Of a stretch of DNA of 64,000 nucleotides, positions 36,630-46,521 are shown in pieces. A program made the translations under genes and the position numbers. Every line of letters starts with the position of its first letter. Positions within the stretch are counted from its first letter, which is position 1. This DNA is from Actinobacteria bacterium OV320. Its GTDB lineage: Bacteria; Actinomycetota; Actinomycetes; Streptomycetales; Streptomycetaceae. The DNA lies in assembly GCA_001298545.1 (NCBI GenBank), contig LJCX01000024.1:62001-126000 (forward strand), in the 5' to 3' direction. The notes beneath the pieces were generated by a model that worked only from the letters and a program-made list of their open reading frames with translations, searched no databases and was not told the origin of the DNA.

Positions 36630-36667
36630 GGCCACCCCGGAACAGGGGGGGTAGTTCCGGGGTGGCC
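36630..36667 (-). terminator. Second perfect hairpin downstream of gabT
   Basis: GGCCACCCCGGAAC (36630-36643) and its exact complement (36654-36667) form a 14-bp stem around a 10-nt loop containing seven G. It lies just upstream, in the reading direction, of the U-tract terminator. Confidence 0.75.
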
Positions 36668-36966
36668 GTCCGGACCGGAGTGCCGGCCGCCCCGGGGGGT
36701 TTGGGGCGGGCGGCCGTCCGATCGGTGTGGAGATCCGAAGCCGGAAGCTCCGGTTGTGTGCGCGAGGGCACGACCAGGTCGAAGCTGGGGAGGCCCCGGC
36801 CTGGATCCGTCCACAGTCCCCTGTGGACGGGGTGTATCTCTCATCTGGTGAGAACCTACGGCAGAGGCAGGCGGTACGACAGGCCGAATCGCGTCCCGCC
36901 ATCCTCCTCGCACACCTTCTTCACACGCTCTGCGGCCGATGGGAATCAGCTGTGCGGTGCCTGGGC

Positions 36967-38301
36967 TCAGATGCGCGCGAAAGCCTGCTCGATGATGTCG
37001 AGGCCCTCGTTGAGCAGGTCGTCGCCGATGACGAGCGGCGGCAGGAAGCGCAGCACGTTGCCGTAGGTGCCACAGGTCAGGACCAGCAGGCCCTCCTGGT
37101 GGCAGGCCTTGGCCAGCGCGCCGGTCGCCTCGGGGTTCGGCTCCTTGGTCGTACGGTCCTTGACCAGCTCGATCGCGATCATCGCGCCGCGTCCGCGGAT
37201 GTCGCCGATGATCTCGAACTTCTCCGCCATGGCGGCGAGGCGGCCCTTCATGACGGCCTCGATGTGCTTCGCCCGGGCGTTGAGGTCGAGCTCCTTCATC
37301 GTCTCGATGGCGCCGAGCGCGCCCGCGCAGGCGACCGGGTTGCCGCCGTAGGTGCCGCCCAGTCCGCCCGCGTGCGCGGCGTCCATGATCTCGGCGCGGC
37401 CGGTCACCGCGGCGAGCGGCAGACCGCCCGCGATGCCCTTGGCCGTCGTGATCAGGTCCGGGACGATGCCCTCGTCCTCGCAGGCGAACCACTGGCCGGT
37501 GCGGCAGAAGCCGGACTGGATCTCGTCGGCGACGAAGACGATGCCGTTGTCGGTCGCGAACTTGCTGATCGCCGGGAGGAAGCCCTTGGCGGGCTCGATG
37601 AAGCCGCCCTCGCCGAGCACCGGCTCGATGATGATCGCGGCCACGTTGTCCGCGCCGACCTGCTTGGTGATCTCGTCGATGGCCTGCGCGGCGGCCTCGG
37701 AGCCGGCGTTCTCGGCGCCGGTGGGCCAGCGGTAGCCGTAGGCGACCGGGACGCGGTAGACCTCGGGCGCGAACGGGCCGAAGCCGTGCTTGTACGGCAT
37801 GTTCTTCGCCGTCAGCGCCATGGTGAGGTTGGTGCGGCCGTGGTAGCCGTGGTCGAAGACGACGACCGCCTGCCGCTTGGTGTACGAACGCGCGATCTTG
37901 ACGGCGTTCTCGACGGCCTCGGCACCGCTGTTGAACAGCGCGGACTTCTTGGCGTGGTCACCCGGGGTGAGCTCGGCGAGGGCCTCGGCCACCGCCACGT
38001 AGCCCTCGTAGGGGGTGACCATGAAACAGGTGTGGGTGAAGTCGGCGAGCTGGGCGGTGGCCCGGCGCACGACGGCCTCGGCCGAGGCGCCGACGGACGT
38101 CACGGCGATGCCGGAGCCGAAGTCGATCAGGCGGTTGCCGTCGACGTCCTCGATGATGCCGCCGCCCGCGCGCGTGGTGAAGACGGGGAGCACCGAACCG
38201 ACACCGGCCGCGACCGCGGCGGTACGGCGGGCCTGGAGTTCCTGCGACTTCGGGCCGGGGATGGCGGTGACGACGCGGCGCTCCTGCGGAAGGGCGGTCA
38301 T
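36967..38301 (-). CDS. gabT: 4-aminobutyrate aminotransferase
   Basis: The 444-aa class III aminotransferase would convert GABA and 2-oxoglutarate to succinic semialdehyde and glutamate with PLP. Visible are FNSGAEAVENAVKIAR, the DHGYHGRTNLTMALT loop, the Asp of VFVADEIQSGFCRTG, and the PLP lysine in ITTAKGIAGGLPLAAV. ATG 38301 has AGGAG 6 nt upstream. It is near the PucR regulator and the polyamine transport/oxidation operon, whose end product is GABA or a glutamyl-GABA. Two hairpins mark its end. Confidence 0.95.
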   Translation of the reverse strand: MTALPQERRVVTAIPGPKSQELQARRTAAVAAGVGSVLPVFTTRAGGGIIEDVDGNRLIDFGSGIAVTSVGASAEAVVRRATAQLADFTHTCFMVTPYEGYVAVAEALAELTPGDHAKKSALFNSGAEAVENAVKIARSYTKRQAVVVFDHGYHGRTNLTMALTAKNMPYKHGFGPFAPEVYRVPVAYGYRWPTGAENAGSEAAAQAIDEITKQVGADNVAAIIIEPVLGEGGFIEPAKGFLPAISKFATDNGIVFVADEIQSGFCRTGQWFACEDEGIVPDLITTAKGIAGGLPLAAVTGRAEIMDAAHAGGLGGTYGGNPVACAGALGAIETMKELDLNARAKHIEAVMKGRLAAMAEKFEIIGDIRGRGAMIAIELVKDRTTKEPNPEATGALAKACHQEGLLVLTCGTYGNVLRFLPPLVIGDDLLNEGLDIIEQAFARI

Positions 38302-38538
38302 GAGGGGCTCCTGGGGTTTTGCGGACACTTTCGTTCTTTTCTCGCAGGCTAGGACGGGGAGTGGAGGGTGGGCATGCTCCATGTGGGCGGTGTCGGCGGG
38401 CCGGCTTGTCCGTCATGGACAGTGCCGCCGGACGGTGATCGTCACAGGCCCGGCCGCGTAAGCGGTGAACTCCCCTTGCGGGCGCGTTAGATTGACTCGC
38501 TGATGGTGGACGGAACGGCTGGTCAGGGGGCAGGGGCG

Positions 38539-40917
38539 ATGGACAGCGACGGGACGCAGGACGCGCGGGGTACGCAGGCCGATCCCGTGCCGCGCCCGGC
38601 GGGGCCTGCGCGGCCGCCGTCGACGCCGCCGCGGCCGGACCGGGCGCCGGGCGTACCGCCCGCCCCCGGGCACTCCCCGCGGGCCGCGTCCGCCGTCGCC
38701 GACTGGCTCGACGAGGAGCGGCCCGCGGCGCGGACGGGGATCTGGCGGTTCGGGTACCGGTTGCCGAAGGCGGCCCGGCCGACGGAGCGGCTCGCGCCGG
38801 TGACGGTCGTCGGGATGCTGGTCCCGCTGGTGGTCGCGCTGGTCCTGTGGTCGCTGTGGCGCCGGGGCGGTCTGCCGTACCAGTTCACCCTGCTGCGGCT
38901 GTTCACCCCGGACGACTGGTGGTGGGGCGGCACGATCGCGTCCCCGAAGTCCATGGAGGGCGCCGAGGCGCGGGTGGTCTACGACGGCCTGTTCTTCGCC
39001 GTCCTCGTCTGCGCGATGGGCCGGCTGGGCAGCTGGGCGCACGCCGTGCGGCACTTCGTGGGCCGCCGTCCGCAGCCCGCGCGGGCTCTCGTCGCCCTGC
39101 TGGGCGCGCTCGCCACCCTGAGCTTCGTCTTCCCCGGCGCCTTCGGCGTCGGCTGGGACGCCCTGCCCGTCATCGACCCGCTGTTCTCGCTGGTCGTGCT
39201 GATCTCCGGCAGCTACGAGCTGTTCGCCTCCCCCCTGTTCACGAACGCGCTGTACACGGTCATCACGCTGCTGGTGGTGTGGCCGTTCGCGAAGGTCGGC
39301 GGCTGGTGGCCGTACGCGCAGGAACGACTCGCCGCCCGGCGCGCCGAGCCCGGCCGGGCCGCGCCCGCGGTCGAGCTGCCGCGCGCCCGGTGGCCCGAGC
39401 TGCGGGACGCGGGGCAGTACGAGGCGGCCGAGCTGCTGACCGCCGAGGTCGCCGCCGGCCGGATGAACGACGTGGACTGCGCACGCGTGCGACGGGCCTG
39501 GACGACGGGGATCGCGGACTTCCGGGACACCGTGCTGCGCCAGGGCGGGGCGGCCTGGACCCACCCCTCCGGCGCCCGCGACCTGCCCCGGCGCACCGCG
39601 CGCCACGATCTGCTCACCGGGCAGGTGCGGGTCGGCCGCTGGGTGGCCGCCGAACGCACCCCGGTCAGCTATCACGACGCGGGCGCCGCGCTCGGCCCGG
39701 ACGTGCTGGGCACCTCGCTGCTCGCGGTCGGGCCGTCCGGATCGGGCAAGACCCGGACCCTGGTCGAGCCGCTGACCGAGGCCCTGGCCCTGCAAGCACT
39801 CACCGGGTCGTGTGCGGTCGTCGCGGTGTCATCGCCCGGCGGGCCGCTCGGCTCCGACTCCGCGTTCGACGTGATCGTCGGGATCGGGGACCCCTCGTCC
39901 GTGCACGACCTGGACCCGTACGCGGAGTCCGAGGACCCGGACGAGGCGGCCGCGATCCTCGCCGAGGCGCTGGTCGGCGACCTCGACTCGGTGAGCGGCC
40001 AGAGCGCGACCACGGCGCTCGCCCAGGTGCTGGGCCCCTACCGGAGCGCGCACGGGTGCTTCCCCACGCTGCCCGAGCTGCGCGAGCTCCTGGAGGGCGA
40101 ACCGGCCGCGCTGTCCGCGCTGCGGGAGGCCGTGGCCGGTGACGAGGTGATGCGCCGTGAGCTGGAGGCGCGGGTCCGGCAGACGGGGGCCCCGGGCGAC
40201 GCGGGCCGGGCGCTCGCCGACCGGCTGGCGCTGCTCGACCGTCCGGTGTTCGCGGAGTTCTTCGGCGGCGGCAGCAACGCGCACCGGGCGTTCTCGCTGC
40301 GCGCCGTCGCCCACCACCCGCTGCGGGTCCGCGTCGACCTGCCCGAGCGCGGTCACGAGGAGGCCGCCCGGCTGATCACCCGGCTGGTCCTCGCCCAGTT
40401 CCACACCGTCGTACGGGAGCGGCGCGACCACTTCGCCTGTCTGGTCCTGGACGACGCGACGGGAACGGTCACCGAGGGGTCGGTGCGCCGGATCCAGCGG
40501 CTGCGCTCGCAGAACGCGGGCGTGGTGCTCGCCCTGCGTTCCATCGGCGACGTCCCGGAGGCACTGCACGGTCCGCTGTACGGGGCCGTCGGCTGCCGGA
40601 TGGCGTTCTCCGGCATCACCACCTGGGACGGCAGCCGGTTCGCGCAGACCTGGGGCACCGAGTGGGTGGAGACCACCGAGGTCGCCAAGCACACCGTCTT
40701 CGCCGACCAGCCGATGACCCGCGCCATCCACGCCCTGCGCAAGCTCGTCACCGGCAAGGCGGTGACCACGGACGCGGTGACCGTGCGCCAGGTGGAGCGG
40801 GAGCGGTGGTCGGCGTCCCGGCTGGCGCACGAGGTGCCGGCCGGTCACGCGGTGCTGTCCCTGACCGATGTGCGGGGCGAGCACGCGCCACCGCTGCTGG
40901 TGGACCTGCGGGGCTGA
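38539..40917 (+). CDS. VirD4/FtsK-like membrane ATP-binding protein, function unknown
   Basis: This large protein (792 aa from ATG 38539; 804 aa if the ATG at 38503 next to a TAGATT -10-like box is used) has a Pro-rich N-terminus and about four to five membrane helices within the first 270 residues. The cytoplasmic part carries a Walker A motif, GPSGSGKT, and a Walker B-like FACLVLDDATG. Its ATPase region (for example LRSQNAGVVLALRSIGD) resembles TraD/VirD4 coupling proteins. No conjugation genes are nearby, so a role in DNA or protein transfer is not supported; Streptomyces chromosomes carry such stand-alone copies. Confidence 0.82.
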   Translation: MDSDGTQDARGTQADPVPRPAGPARPPSTPPRPDRAPGVPPAPGHSPRAASAVADWLDEERPAARTGIWRFGYRLPKAARPTERLAPVTVVGMLVPLVVALVLWSLWRRGGLPYQFTLLRLFTPDDWWWGGTIASPKSMEGAEARVVYDGLFFAVLVCAMGRLGSWAHAVRHFVGRRPQPARALVALLGALATLSFVFPGAFGVGWDALPVIDPLFSLVVLISGSYELFASPLFTNALYTVITLLVVWPFAKVGGWWPYAQERLAARRAEPGRAAPAVELPRARWPELRDAGQYEAAELLTAEVAAGRMNDVDCARVRRAWTTGIADFRDTVLRQGGAAWTHPSGARDLPRRTARHDLLTGQVRVGRWVAAERTPVSYHDAGAALGPDVLGTSLLAVGPSGSGKTRTLVEPLTEALALQALTGSCAVVAVSSPGGPLGSDSAFDVIVGIGDPSSVHDLDPYAESEDPDEAAAILAEALVGDLDSVSGQSATTALAQVLGPYRSAHGCFPTLPELRELLEGEPAALSALREAVAGDEVMRRELEARVRQTGAPGDAGRALADRLALLDRPVFAEFFGGGSNAHRAFSLRAVAHHPLRVRVDLPERGHEEAARLITRLVLAQFHTVVRERRDHFACLVLDDATGTVTEGSVRRIQRLRSQNAGVVLALRSIGDVPEALHGPLYGAVGCRMAFSGITTWDGSRFAQTWGTEWVETTEVAKHTVFADQPMTRAIHALRKLVTGKAVTTDAVTVRQVERERWSASRLAHEVPAGHAVLSLTDVRGEHAPPLLVDLRG

Positions 40918-41021
40918 AGACGCGTCCGCGGTCCGTACAGTGAGGCAGAATCGGGAGAGACCGTTCATACGCGGCGGCCAAAAGATCACGCCGCCGATCA
41001 CTCCCCCGACCTGAAGGCCCC

Positions 41022-42644
41022 ATGCCTCCCACGCTCGCCTCGCTCGTCCACCACTCCGCGCTGAAACTGACCGTGCGGGCCGGCGAGGACCGGCTGGACG
41101 TGCCGGTGCGCTGGGCGCACGTCAGCGAGCTCGCGGACCCCGTGCCGTACATGGAGGGCGGGGAGCTGCTGCTGATCACCGCGCTCAAGCTGGACGCCGA
41201 GGACCCGGAGGCCATGCGGCGCTACGTGCGGCGGCTGGCCAAGGCCGGGGTGGTCGGGCTCGGCTTCGCCGTCGGCGTCAACTACGAGGACATCCCGAAG
41301 GCCCTCGTGGACGCGGCCGAGGAGGAGGGCCTGCCCCTGCTGGAGGTGCCGCGCCGCACACCCTTCCTCGCCATCAGCAAGGCGGTGTCGGCGGCGATCG
41401 CGGCCGACCAGTACCGGGCGGTCACGGCAGGGTTCGCGGCCCAGCGCGAGCTGACGAAGCAGGCGCTGACGGACGGCCCGCAGGGGCTGCTCCGCGCGCT
41501 CGCCGCGCAGGTCGACGGGTGGGCCGCCCTGTACGACGCCTCGGGTGCCGTCGTGGGAGCCGCGCCGGAGTGGGCGGGCCGGCGGGCGGGGCGGCTCACG
41601 GCGGAGGTGGAGCGGCTGCGGGAGCGGCCGGCCCCGGCCTCCGCGGTGGTGGGCGGCGGCGGGGGTCCGCAGCGCTCCGGACCCGACGACCGGCACGACG
41701 ACCGGATCGAGCTGCACTCGCTGGGCACCGGCCGGCGCCCGCGCGCCGCGCTCGCGGTCGGCACCGCCTCGGCTCTCGGCACCGCCGAGCGGTACGCCGT
41801 CCACTCGGCCATCGCGCTGCTCACCCTGACCACCGAACGCTCGCGCTCGCTGCACGCGGCGCAGCAGCGGATCGGCGCGGCGGTGCTGGGCATGCTGCTG
41901 GCGGGCGAACCGGACCACGCGCGGGCCGTCGCCGGGGACCTGTACGGCGGGCTGCTCGACGCCCCGTTCCGGGTGATCGTCGCCGACGCGACGCCGGCGG
42001 CGGCCGACGGGGGCGGCGACCCCTTCGACGGCCTCACCGAGGTCGTCGAGTCGGCGGCCGCCCGGGCCGGGGAGGCCGTGCTGGTGGTGCCCGAGGGCGA
42101 CCGGCTGGTGGCCCTGGTCGCGGACGGGGGCGCGGCCGCGGAGGCGTGCGCGCAGTACACGGCCTCGCTGGAGAGTGCGCGGGCGACCGGTGGCGCAGGA
42201 CCCGAGTCCGGCGACGAGGACGGACTCGTCGTGGGCCTGTCCGCGCCGGCCGGGCCGATCGCGGCGGCGGCGGCGTACAAGCAGGCCGAGCAGGCGCTGT
42301 CCGTCGCGCGGCGCCGGGGCCGGGTCTTCGTGGAGCACGAGCAGCTCGCGGCGGGCTCCGTGCTGCCCCTTCTCGCGGACGACGCGGTGAAGGCGTTCGC
42401 GGACGGCCTGCTGCGCGCCCTGCACGAACACGACGCGACCGGCCGCGGCGACCTGGTGGCCTCCCTGCGGGCCTGGCTCTCCCGCCACGGCCAGTGGGAC
42501 GCGGCGGCGGCCGACCTGGGCGTCCACCGGCACACCCTGCGCTACCGGATGCGGCGGGTGGAGGAGATCCTCGGCCGTTCCCTGGACGACCCGGACGTCC
42601 GGATGGAGCTGTGGCTGGCGCTGAAGACGACGTCGACGGAGTAG
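41022..42644 (+). CDS. PucR-family transcriptional regulator
   Basis: The 540-aa regulator begins with the PucR ligand domain (about residues 5-120, HHSALKLTVRAGEDRLDVPVRW and the EGGELLLITALKL strand). A GAF-like middle follows, and the C-terminal HTH is of the PucR type (AAADLGVHRHTLRYRMRRVEEILG), ending near residue 530. Relatives control purine, GABA or polyamine catabolism. It is flanked by gabT on one side and the polyamine operon on the other, which it may control (inference). Confidence 0.92.
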   Translation: MPPTLASLVHHSALKLTVRAGEDRLDVPVRWAHVSELADPVPYMEGGELLLITALKLDAEDPEAMRRYVRRLAKAGVVGLGFAVGVNYEDIPKALVDAAEEEGLPLLEVPRRTPFLAISKAVSAAIAADQYRAVTAGFAAQRELTKQALTDGPQGLLRALAAQVDGWAALYDASGAVVGAAPEWAGRRAGRLTAEVERLRERPAPASAVVGGGGGPQRSGPDDRHDDRIELHSLGTGRRPRAALAVGTASALGTAERYAVHSAIALLTLTTERSRSLHAAQQRIGAAVLGMLLAGEPDHARAVAGDLYGGLLDAPFRVIVADATPAAADGGGDPFDGLTEVVESAAARAGEAVLVVPEGDRLVALVADGGAAAEACAQYTASLESARATGGAGPESGDEDGLVVGLSAPAGPIAAAAAYKQAEQALSVARRRGRVFVEHEQLAAGSVLPLLADDAVKAFADGLLRALHEHDATGRGDLVASLRAWLSRHGQWDAAAADLGVHRHTLRYRMRRVEEILGRSLDDPDVRMELWLALKTTSTE

Positions 42645-42721
42645 CCCGACCGGCGCGGGGCGGGGCAGGGCGGGACCGGACCGGTCGGTGGCCGGGTACC
42701 GCGGCGCAGGTGCCCGGTCGG

Positions 42722-43174
42722 TCAGCCGCCCTCTCCGCCGGCCAGGCCCGCCACCGCCTCGTGCATCGCCAGTTCGAGCAGGGCCGGATCGGTCAGGGTG
42801 CCGGAGCCGTCCGGCGGGACCAGCCAGCGGACACCCCGGGTCGAGCGGCCCGGATACGGCACGACGATCCAGGTGCCGGCCCCCGCCGTACGGATACCGG
42901 TGCCAAGCCAGCGGGCGGCCGTGCCGGGCGCCACGAGGAAGCCCATGCGGTCGTCTCCGAAGTCGACCAGCACGGGGCCCGGCCGATGCAGGATCCGGGT
43001 GAGCACGTCGAGGGTGGGATAGCCGAGTTCGCCCGGCAGGATGAGTACGTCCCAGGCCTTGCCCGCGGGCAGCAGCGCCACCCCCAGGGGGTTGCGCTCC
43101 CACTCCCGGCGGCATGCCTCGGGATCCGGTGCGACGGATGCCAGCCATTCGACAGCCGTCTTCGCCCCAGCCAT
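42722..43174 (-). CDS. 150-aa protein, prim-pol N-domain-like, function unknown
   Basis: The sequence (GKAWDVLILPGELGYPTL..., PGPVLVDFGDDRMGFLVAPGTA..., PYPGRSTRGVRWLVPPDGSG) recalls the short stand-alone proteins that databases label bifunctional DNA primase/polymerase in Streptomyces. It lacks the acidic catalytic motifs of a primase, so an enzymatic role is doubtful. ATG 43174. It stands alone between the PucR gene and the amine oxidase gene. Confidence 0.6.
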   Translation of the reverse strand: MAGAKTAVEWLASVAPDPEACRREWERNPLGVALLPAGKAWDVLILPGELGYPTLDVLTRILHRPGPVLVDFGDDRMGFLVAPGTAARWLGTGIRTAGAGTWIVVPYPGRSTRGVRWLVPPDGSGTLTDPALLELAMHEAVAGLAGGEGG

Positions 43175-43333
43175 GAGAAGACCTCCCTTTCACTCGTGGA
43201 CGCGGTCGCGTCACGAGGGAGAGGGAGGTCCCCTGCGGGCATTACGCGGGTCGGGGCCACCCGTTGGGGTGAACCGGGTCACACCTCACCGGCATCGGCC
43301 GGCCGGCAGCCGTCAGCTGTCGGCCGTCAGCCG

Positions 43334-44752
43334 TCAGCTGTCGAAGCCCAGCCCCAGCCGGTCCATCGTCTTCAGCCACAGGTTGCGCCGCCCGCCGTGC
43401 GCGTCGGCGCGGGCCAGCGACCACTTGGTGAGGGCGATACCGGTCCAGGCGAAGGGCTCGGGCGGGAAGGGCAGCGGCTTCTTGCGGACCATCTCCAGCG
43501 ACGTCCGCTCGGTGCTCTCCCCGGCCAGCAGGTCCAGCATCACCTCGGCCCCGAAGCGGGTGGCCCCGACACCCAGGCCGGTGTACCCGGCCGCGTACGC
43601 CACCTTCCCCTGGTGCGCGGTGCCGAAGAACGCCGAGAAGCGCGAGCACGTGTCGATCGCCCCGCCCCAGGCGTGGGTGAAGCGCACCCCCTCCAGCTGC
43701 GGGAAGCAGCCGAAGAAGTGCCCGGCGAGCTTGGCGTACGTCTCCGGCCGGTCGTCGTACTCGGCGCGCACCCGGCCCCCGTAGGGGTAGACCGCGTCGT
43801 AGCCGCCCCACAGGATCCGGTTGTCGGCCGACAGCCGGAAGTAGTGGAACTGGTTGGCCGAGTCCCCGAGTCCCTGCCGGTTCTTCCACCCGATCGAGTC
43901 GAGCTGGTCGGCGCTCAGCGGTTCGGTCATCAGCGCGTAGTCGTAGACCGGGACGGTGTACGCCCGCACCCGCCGGACCAGGTTGGGGAAGATGTTGGTG
44001 CCGAGCGCGACCTGCCGGGCCCGCACCTGCCCATAGGGGGTGCCCACGGCCATTCCGGCGCCGTAGGGCTTCAGCGACAGGGCGGGGGTGTGCTCGTAGA
44101 CGCGGACGCCCAGCCGCATGCACGCCTGCTTCAGACCCCAGACGAGCTTGGCGGGATGGAGCATGGCGACGCCCCGGCGGTCGTACAGACCCGCCTGGAA
44201 GGTGGGCGAGGCGACCTGCTCGCGCACCGCGTCCGCGTCGAGGAACTCGAGCCCGTCGGCGAGACCCTTGCCTTCGAGCTCCTCGTACCAGTCGCGCAGT
44301 TCCCACGCCTGGTACGTCTCGGTGGCGACGTCGATCTCGCCGCTGCGCTCGAAGTCGCAGTCGATGCCGTGCCGGGCGATCGCCGCCTCGATCTCGTCGA
44401 GGTTGCGCATCCCCAGCTCCTCGAGCCGGTGGATCTCGTCCGGCCAGCGGGTGAGCCCGTTGGGCAGCCCGTGGGTGAGGGAGGCCGCGCAGAAGCCCCC
44501 GTTGCGGCCCGAGGCGGCCCAGCCCACCTCACGGCCCTCCAGCAGCACCACGTCCCGCTGCGGCTCGCGCTCCTTGGCGACGAGCGCGGTCCACAGTCCG
44601 CTGTAGCCGCCGCCGACGACCAGCAGGTCGCAGGTCTCGGGGCCGGTGAGCGCGGGTTCGGGGTGCGGCTTGCCGGGATCTTCCAGCCAGTACGGCACCG
44701 GCTGTGCGTCGGAAAGAGAAGTGATCCACCGGTTCATGGCGCTTGGGGCCAT
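43334..44752 (-). CDS. FAD-dependent DAO-family oxidoreductase, PuuB-like
   Basis: The 472-aa flavoenzyme has the dinucleotide fold LLVVGGGYSGLWTAL near the N-terminus and the DAO-family C-terminal TGLGVGATRFGAEVML block. Family members oxidise amines such as gamma-glutamylputrescine. It is the last gene of the ALDH-PotDABC operon, 23 bp after the permease, which fits oxidation of imported polyamines. ATG 44752 has a GGGAG site about 8 nt upstream. A 21-bp direct repeat overlaps its stop codon (43309-43343). Confidence 0.87.
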   Translation of the reverse strand: MAPSAMNRWITSLSDAQPVPYWLEDPGKPHPEPALTGPETCDLLVVGGGYSGLWTALVAKEREPQRDVVLLEGREVGWAASGRNGGFCAASLTHGLPNGLTRWPDEIHRLEELGMRNLDEIEAAIARHGIDCDFERSGEIDVATETYQAWELRDWYEELEGKGLADGLEFLDADAVREQVASPTFQAGLYDRRGVAMLHPAKLVWGLKQACMRLGVRVYEHTPALSLKPYGAGMAVGTPYGQVRARQVALGTNIFPNLVRRVRAYTVPVYDYALMTEPLSADQLDSIGWKNRQGLGDSANQFHYFRLSADNRILWGGYDAVYPYGGRVRAEYDDRPETYAKLAGHFFGCFPQLEGVRFTHAWGGAIDTCSRFSAFFGTAHQGKVAYAAGYTGLGVGATRFGAEVMLDLLAGESTERTSLEMVRKKPLPFPPEPFAWTGIALTKWSLARADAHGGRRNLWLKTMDRLGLGFDS

Positions 44753-44775
44753 GATTTCAACTCCCTACAGGGCTT

Positions 44776-45582
44776 TTACGATGACGCCTTTTGCTTGTTG
44801 CGGCGATTTCCGATGACCATCGAGGTCAGTACGAACAGTACGGCGATGAGGAACATGGCCGTACCGATGACATTGATCTGAACGGGCGTTCCGCGCTGTG
44901 CCGAACCCCAGACGAACATGGGGAAGGTGACGGTCGAGCCCGCGTTGAAATTGGTGATGATGAAATCGTCGAAGGAGAGCGCGAAGGCGAGCAGCGCGCC
45001 CGCCGCGATTCCGGGGGCGGCGATGGGCAGGGTGACGCGCAGGAACGTCTGCGCCGGCCCGGCGTAGAGGTCCTGGGCGGCCTGCTCCAGGCGCGGGTCC
45101 ATCGACATGACGCGGGCCTTCACCGCCGTCACGACGAAGCTGAGGCAGAACATGATGTGCGCGATGAGGATCGTCCAGAACCCCAGCTGAGCACCCAGGT
45201 TGAGGAACAGGGTGAGCAGCGAGGCGGCCATCACGACCTCGGGCATCGCCATCGGCAGGAAGATCAGCGAGTTGACGGCGCCCCGCGCGCGGAAGCGGTA
45301 GCGGACGAGCGCGAAGGCGATCATCGTGCCGAGGGCGGTCGCGCCGATGGTCGCCCAGACGGCGATCTGGAGGCTGAGCGACAGCGACCCGCAGAGCCCG
45401 GCGACCCCGCACGGGTCCTTCCAGGCATCGGTGGAGAACTGCTGCCATTGGTAGTTGAAGCGCCCCTTCGGTTTATTGAAGGAGAACACCGTGACGACGA
45501 CGTTGGGCAGCAGGAGATAAGCGAGCGTGAGAAGTCCCGCGATGACCACGAAATGGCGCTTGAGCCAGTTGACGAAGGGCAT
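44776..45582 (-). CDS. Polyamine ABC transporter permease PotC-like
   Basis: The 268-aa permease has six helices and the EAA loop PRLEQAAQDLYAGPAQTFLRVTLP. It starts at ATG 45582 directly after the TAA of the PotB-like gene (TAAATG). It pairs with the 312-aa permease for spermidine/putrescine uptake. Confidence 0.93.
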   Translation of the reverse strand: MPFVNWLKRHFVVIAGLLTLAYLLLPNVVVTVFSFNKPKGRFNYQWQQFSTDAWKDPCGVAGLCGSLSLSLQIAVWATIGATALGTMIAFALVRYRFRARGAVNSLIFLPMAMPEVVMAASLLTLFLNLGAQLGFWTILIAHIMFCLSFVVTAVKARVMSMDPRLEQAAQDLYAGPAQTFLRVTLPIAAPGIAAGALLAFALSFDDFIITNFNAGSTVTFPMFVWGSAQRGTPVQINVIGTAMFLIAVLFVLTSMVIGNRRNKQKASS

Positions 45583-46521
45583 TTAGACCAGATCCTCCGT
45601 CCCGGACCTGCGGATGTAGAGAGTGACCATGAGCAGAATCGCGGCCATCAGGATGAAGGAGAGGGCCGCCGCCGTCGGATAGTCCAGGACCCGCAGGAAC
45701 TGGGTCTGGATCACGTTTCCGATCATGCGGGTGTCCGTCGAGCCGAGGAGTTCCGCGTTGACGTAGTCGCCGGCCGCCGGGATGAAGGTCAGCAGCGTCC
45801 CGGAGACCACGCCCGGCATCGAGAGCGGGAAGGTGACCTTGCGGAAGGTGGTGACCGGCCTGGCGTACAGGTCCCCGGCCGCCTCGTGCAGCCGCCCATC
45901 GATGCGCTCGAGCGAGGTGTAGAGCGGCAGGATCATGAACGGCAGGAAGTTGTACGTCAGACCGCAGACCACCGCGAGCGGGGTGGCCAGCACCCGGTCG
46001 CCCGCGGTCCAGCCGAGCCAGCTGGTGACGTCGAGGACGTGCAGGGTGTTGAGGGCGCCGACGACCGGGCCGCCGTCCGCGAGGATCGTCTTCCAGGCGA
46101 GGGTGCGGATCAGGAAGCTGGTGAAGAAGGGCGCGATCACCAGGATCATGATCAGGTTCCGCCAGCGGCCGGCCCGGAAGGCGATCAGATAGGCCAGCGG
46201 GTAGCCGAGCACCAGGCACAGGATCGTCGCGGCGGCCGCGTAGAGGACCGAGCGCAGGAACTGCGGCCAGTACTCGCTCAGCGCGTCCCAGTAGGTCGCG
46301 AGGTGCCAGGTGACCTTGTAGCCCTCCTCCAGGGAGCCCGTCTGCACGGACGTGGAGGCCTGGTAGATCATCGGCAGCGCGAAGAACACGAACAGCCAGA
46401 GCAGACCGGGCAGCAGCAGCAGGTACGGCGTCCAGCGCCCGCGCTTGCGGGGCGGCTTCGCCGTCGGCGCCGTCGGCGCCGTCGGGGACAGGGGCGGGGG
46501 CGCCTCCGTGAGCGTCGCCAT
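45583..46521 (-). CDS. Polyamine ABC transporter permease PotB-like
   Basis: The 312-aa membrane protein has a Pro-rich N-terminus, about six helices and the EAA loop DGRLHEAAGDLYARPVTTFRKVTFP. Its start overlaps the ATPase stop (TGATG), so it is coupled in the operon. Confidence 0.93.
   Translation of the reverse strand: MATLTEAPPPLSPTAPTAPTAKPPRKRGRWTPYLLLLPGLLWLFVFFALPMIYQASTSVQTGSLEEGYKVTWHLATYWDALSEYWPQFLRSVLYAAAATILCLVLGYPLAYLIAFRAGRWRNLIMILVIAPFFTSFLIRTLAWKTILADGGPVVGALNTLHVLDVTSWLGWTAGDRVLATPLAVVCGLTYNFLPFMILPLYTSLERIDGRLHEAAGDLYARPVTTFRKVTFPLSMPGVVSGTLLTFIPAAGDYVNAELLGSTDTRMIGNVIQTQFLRVLDYPTAAALSFILMAAILLMVTLYIRRSGTEDLV

Larger units (their letters stand above)
36507..36966. other. 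Gene-free spacer with three hairpins between gabT and the PAP2 gene
   Basis: No convincing gene is present in this 460-bp gap. It holds two terminator-type hairpins downstream of gabT, annotated separately, and a smaller perfect 8-bp hairpin GTCCACAG-tccc-CTGTGGAC at 36809-36828. A 75-codon frame (36617-36844, minus) lacks a ribosome site and GC third-position bias. Confidence 0.65.

Noticed and set aside
36617..36844. Possible 75-aa gene on the minus strand between gabT and PAP2
   Set aside because: No ribosome site, weak GC third-position bias, and it overlaps terminator hairpins.
38539..40917. Part of an integrative conjugative element
   Set aside because: No relaxase, integrase, att repeats or transfer genes in the neighbourhood.
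43309..43343. 21-bp tandem duplication across the stop of the DAO-type oxidoreductase gene
   Set aside because: Two copies only, and the first stop is unaffected; likely a neutral local duplication.
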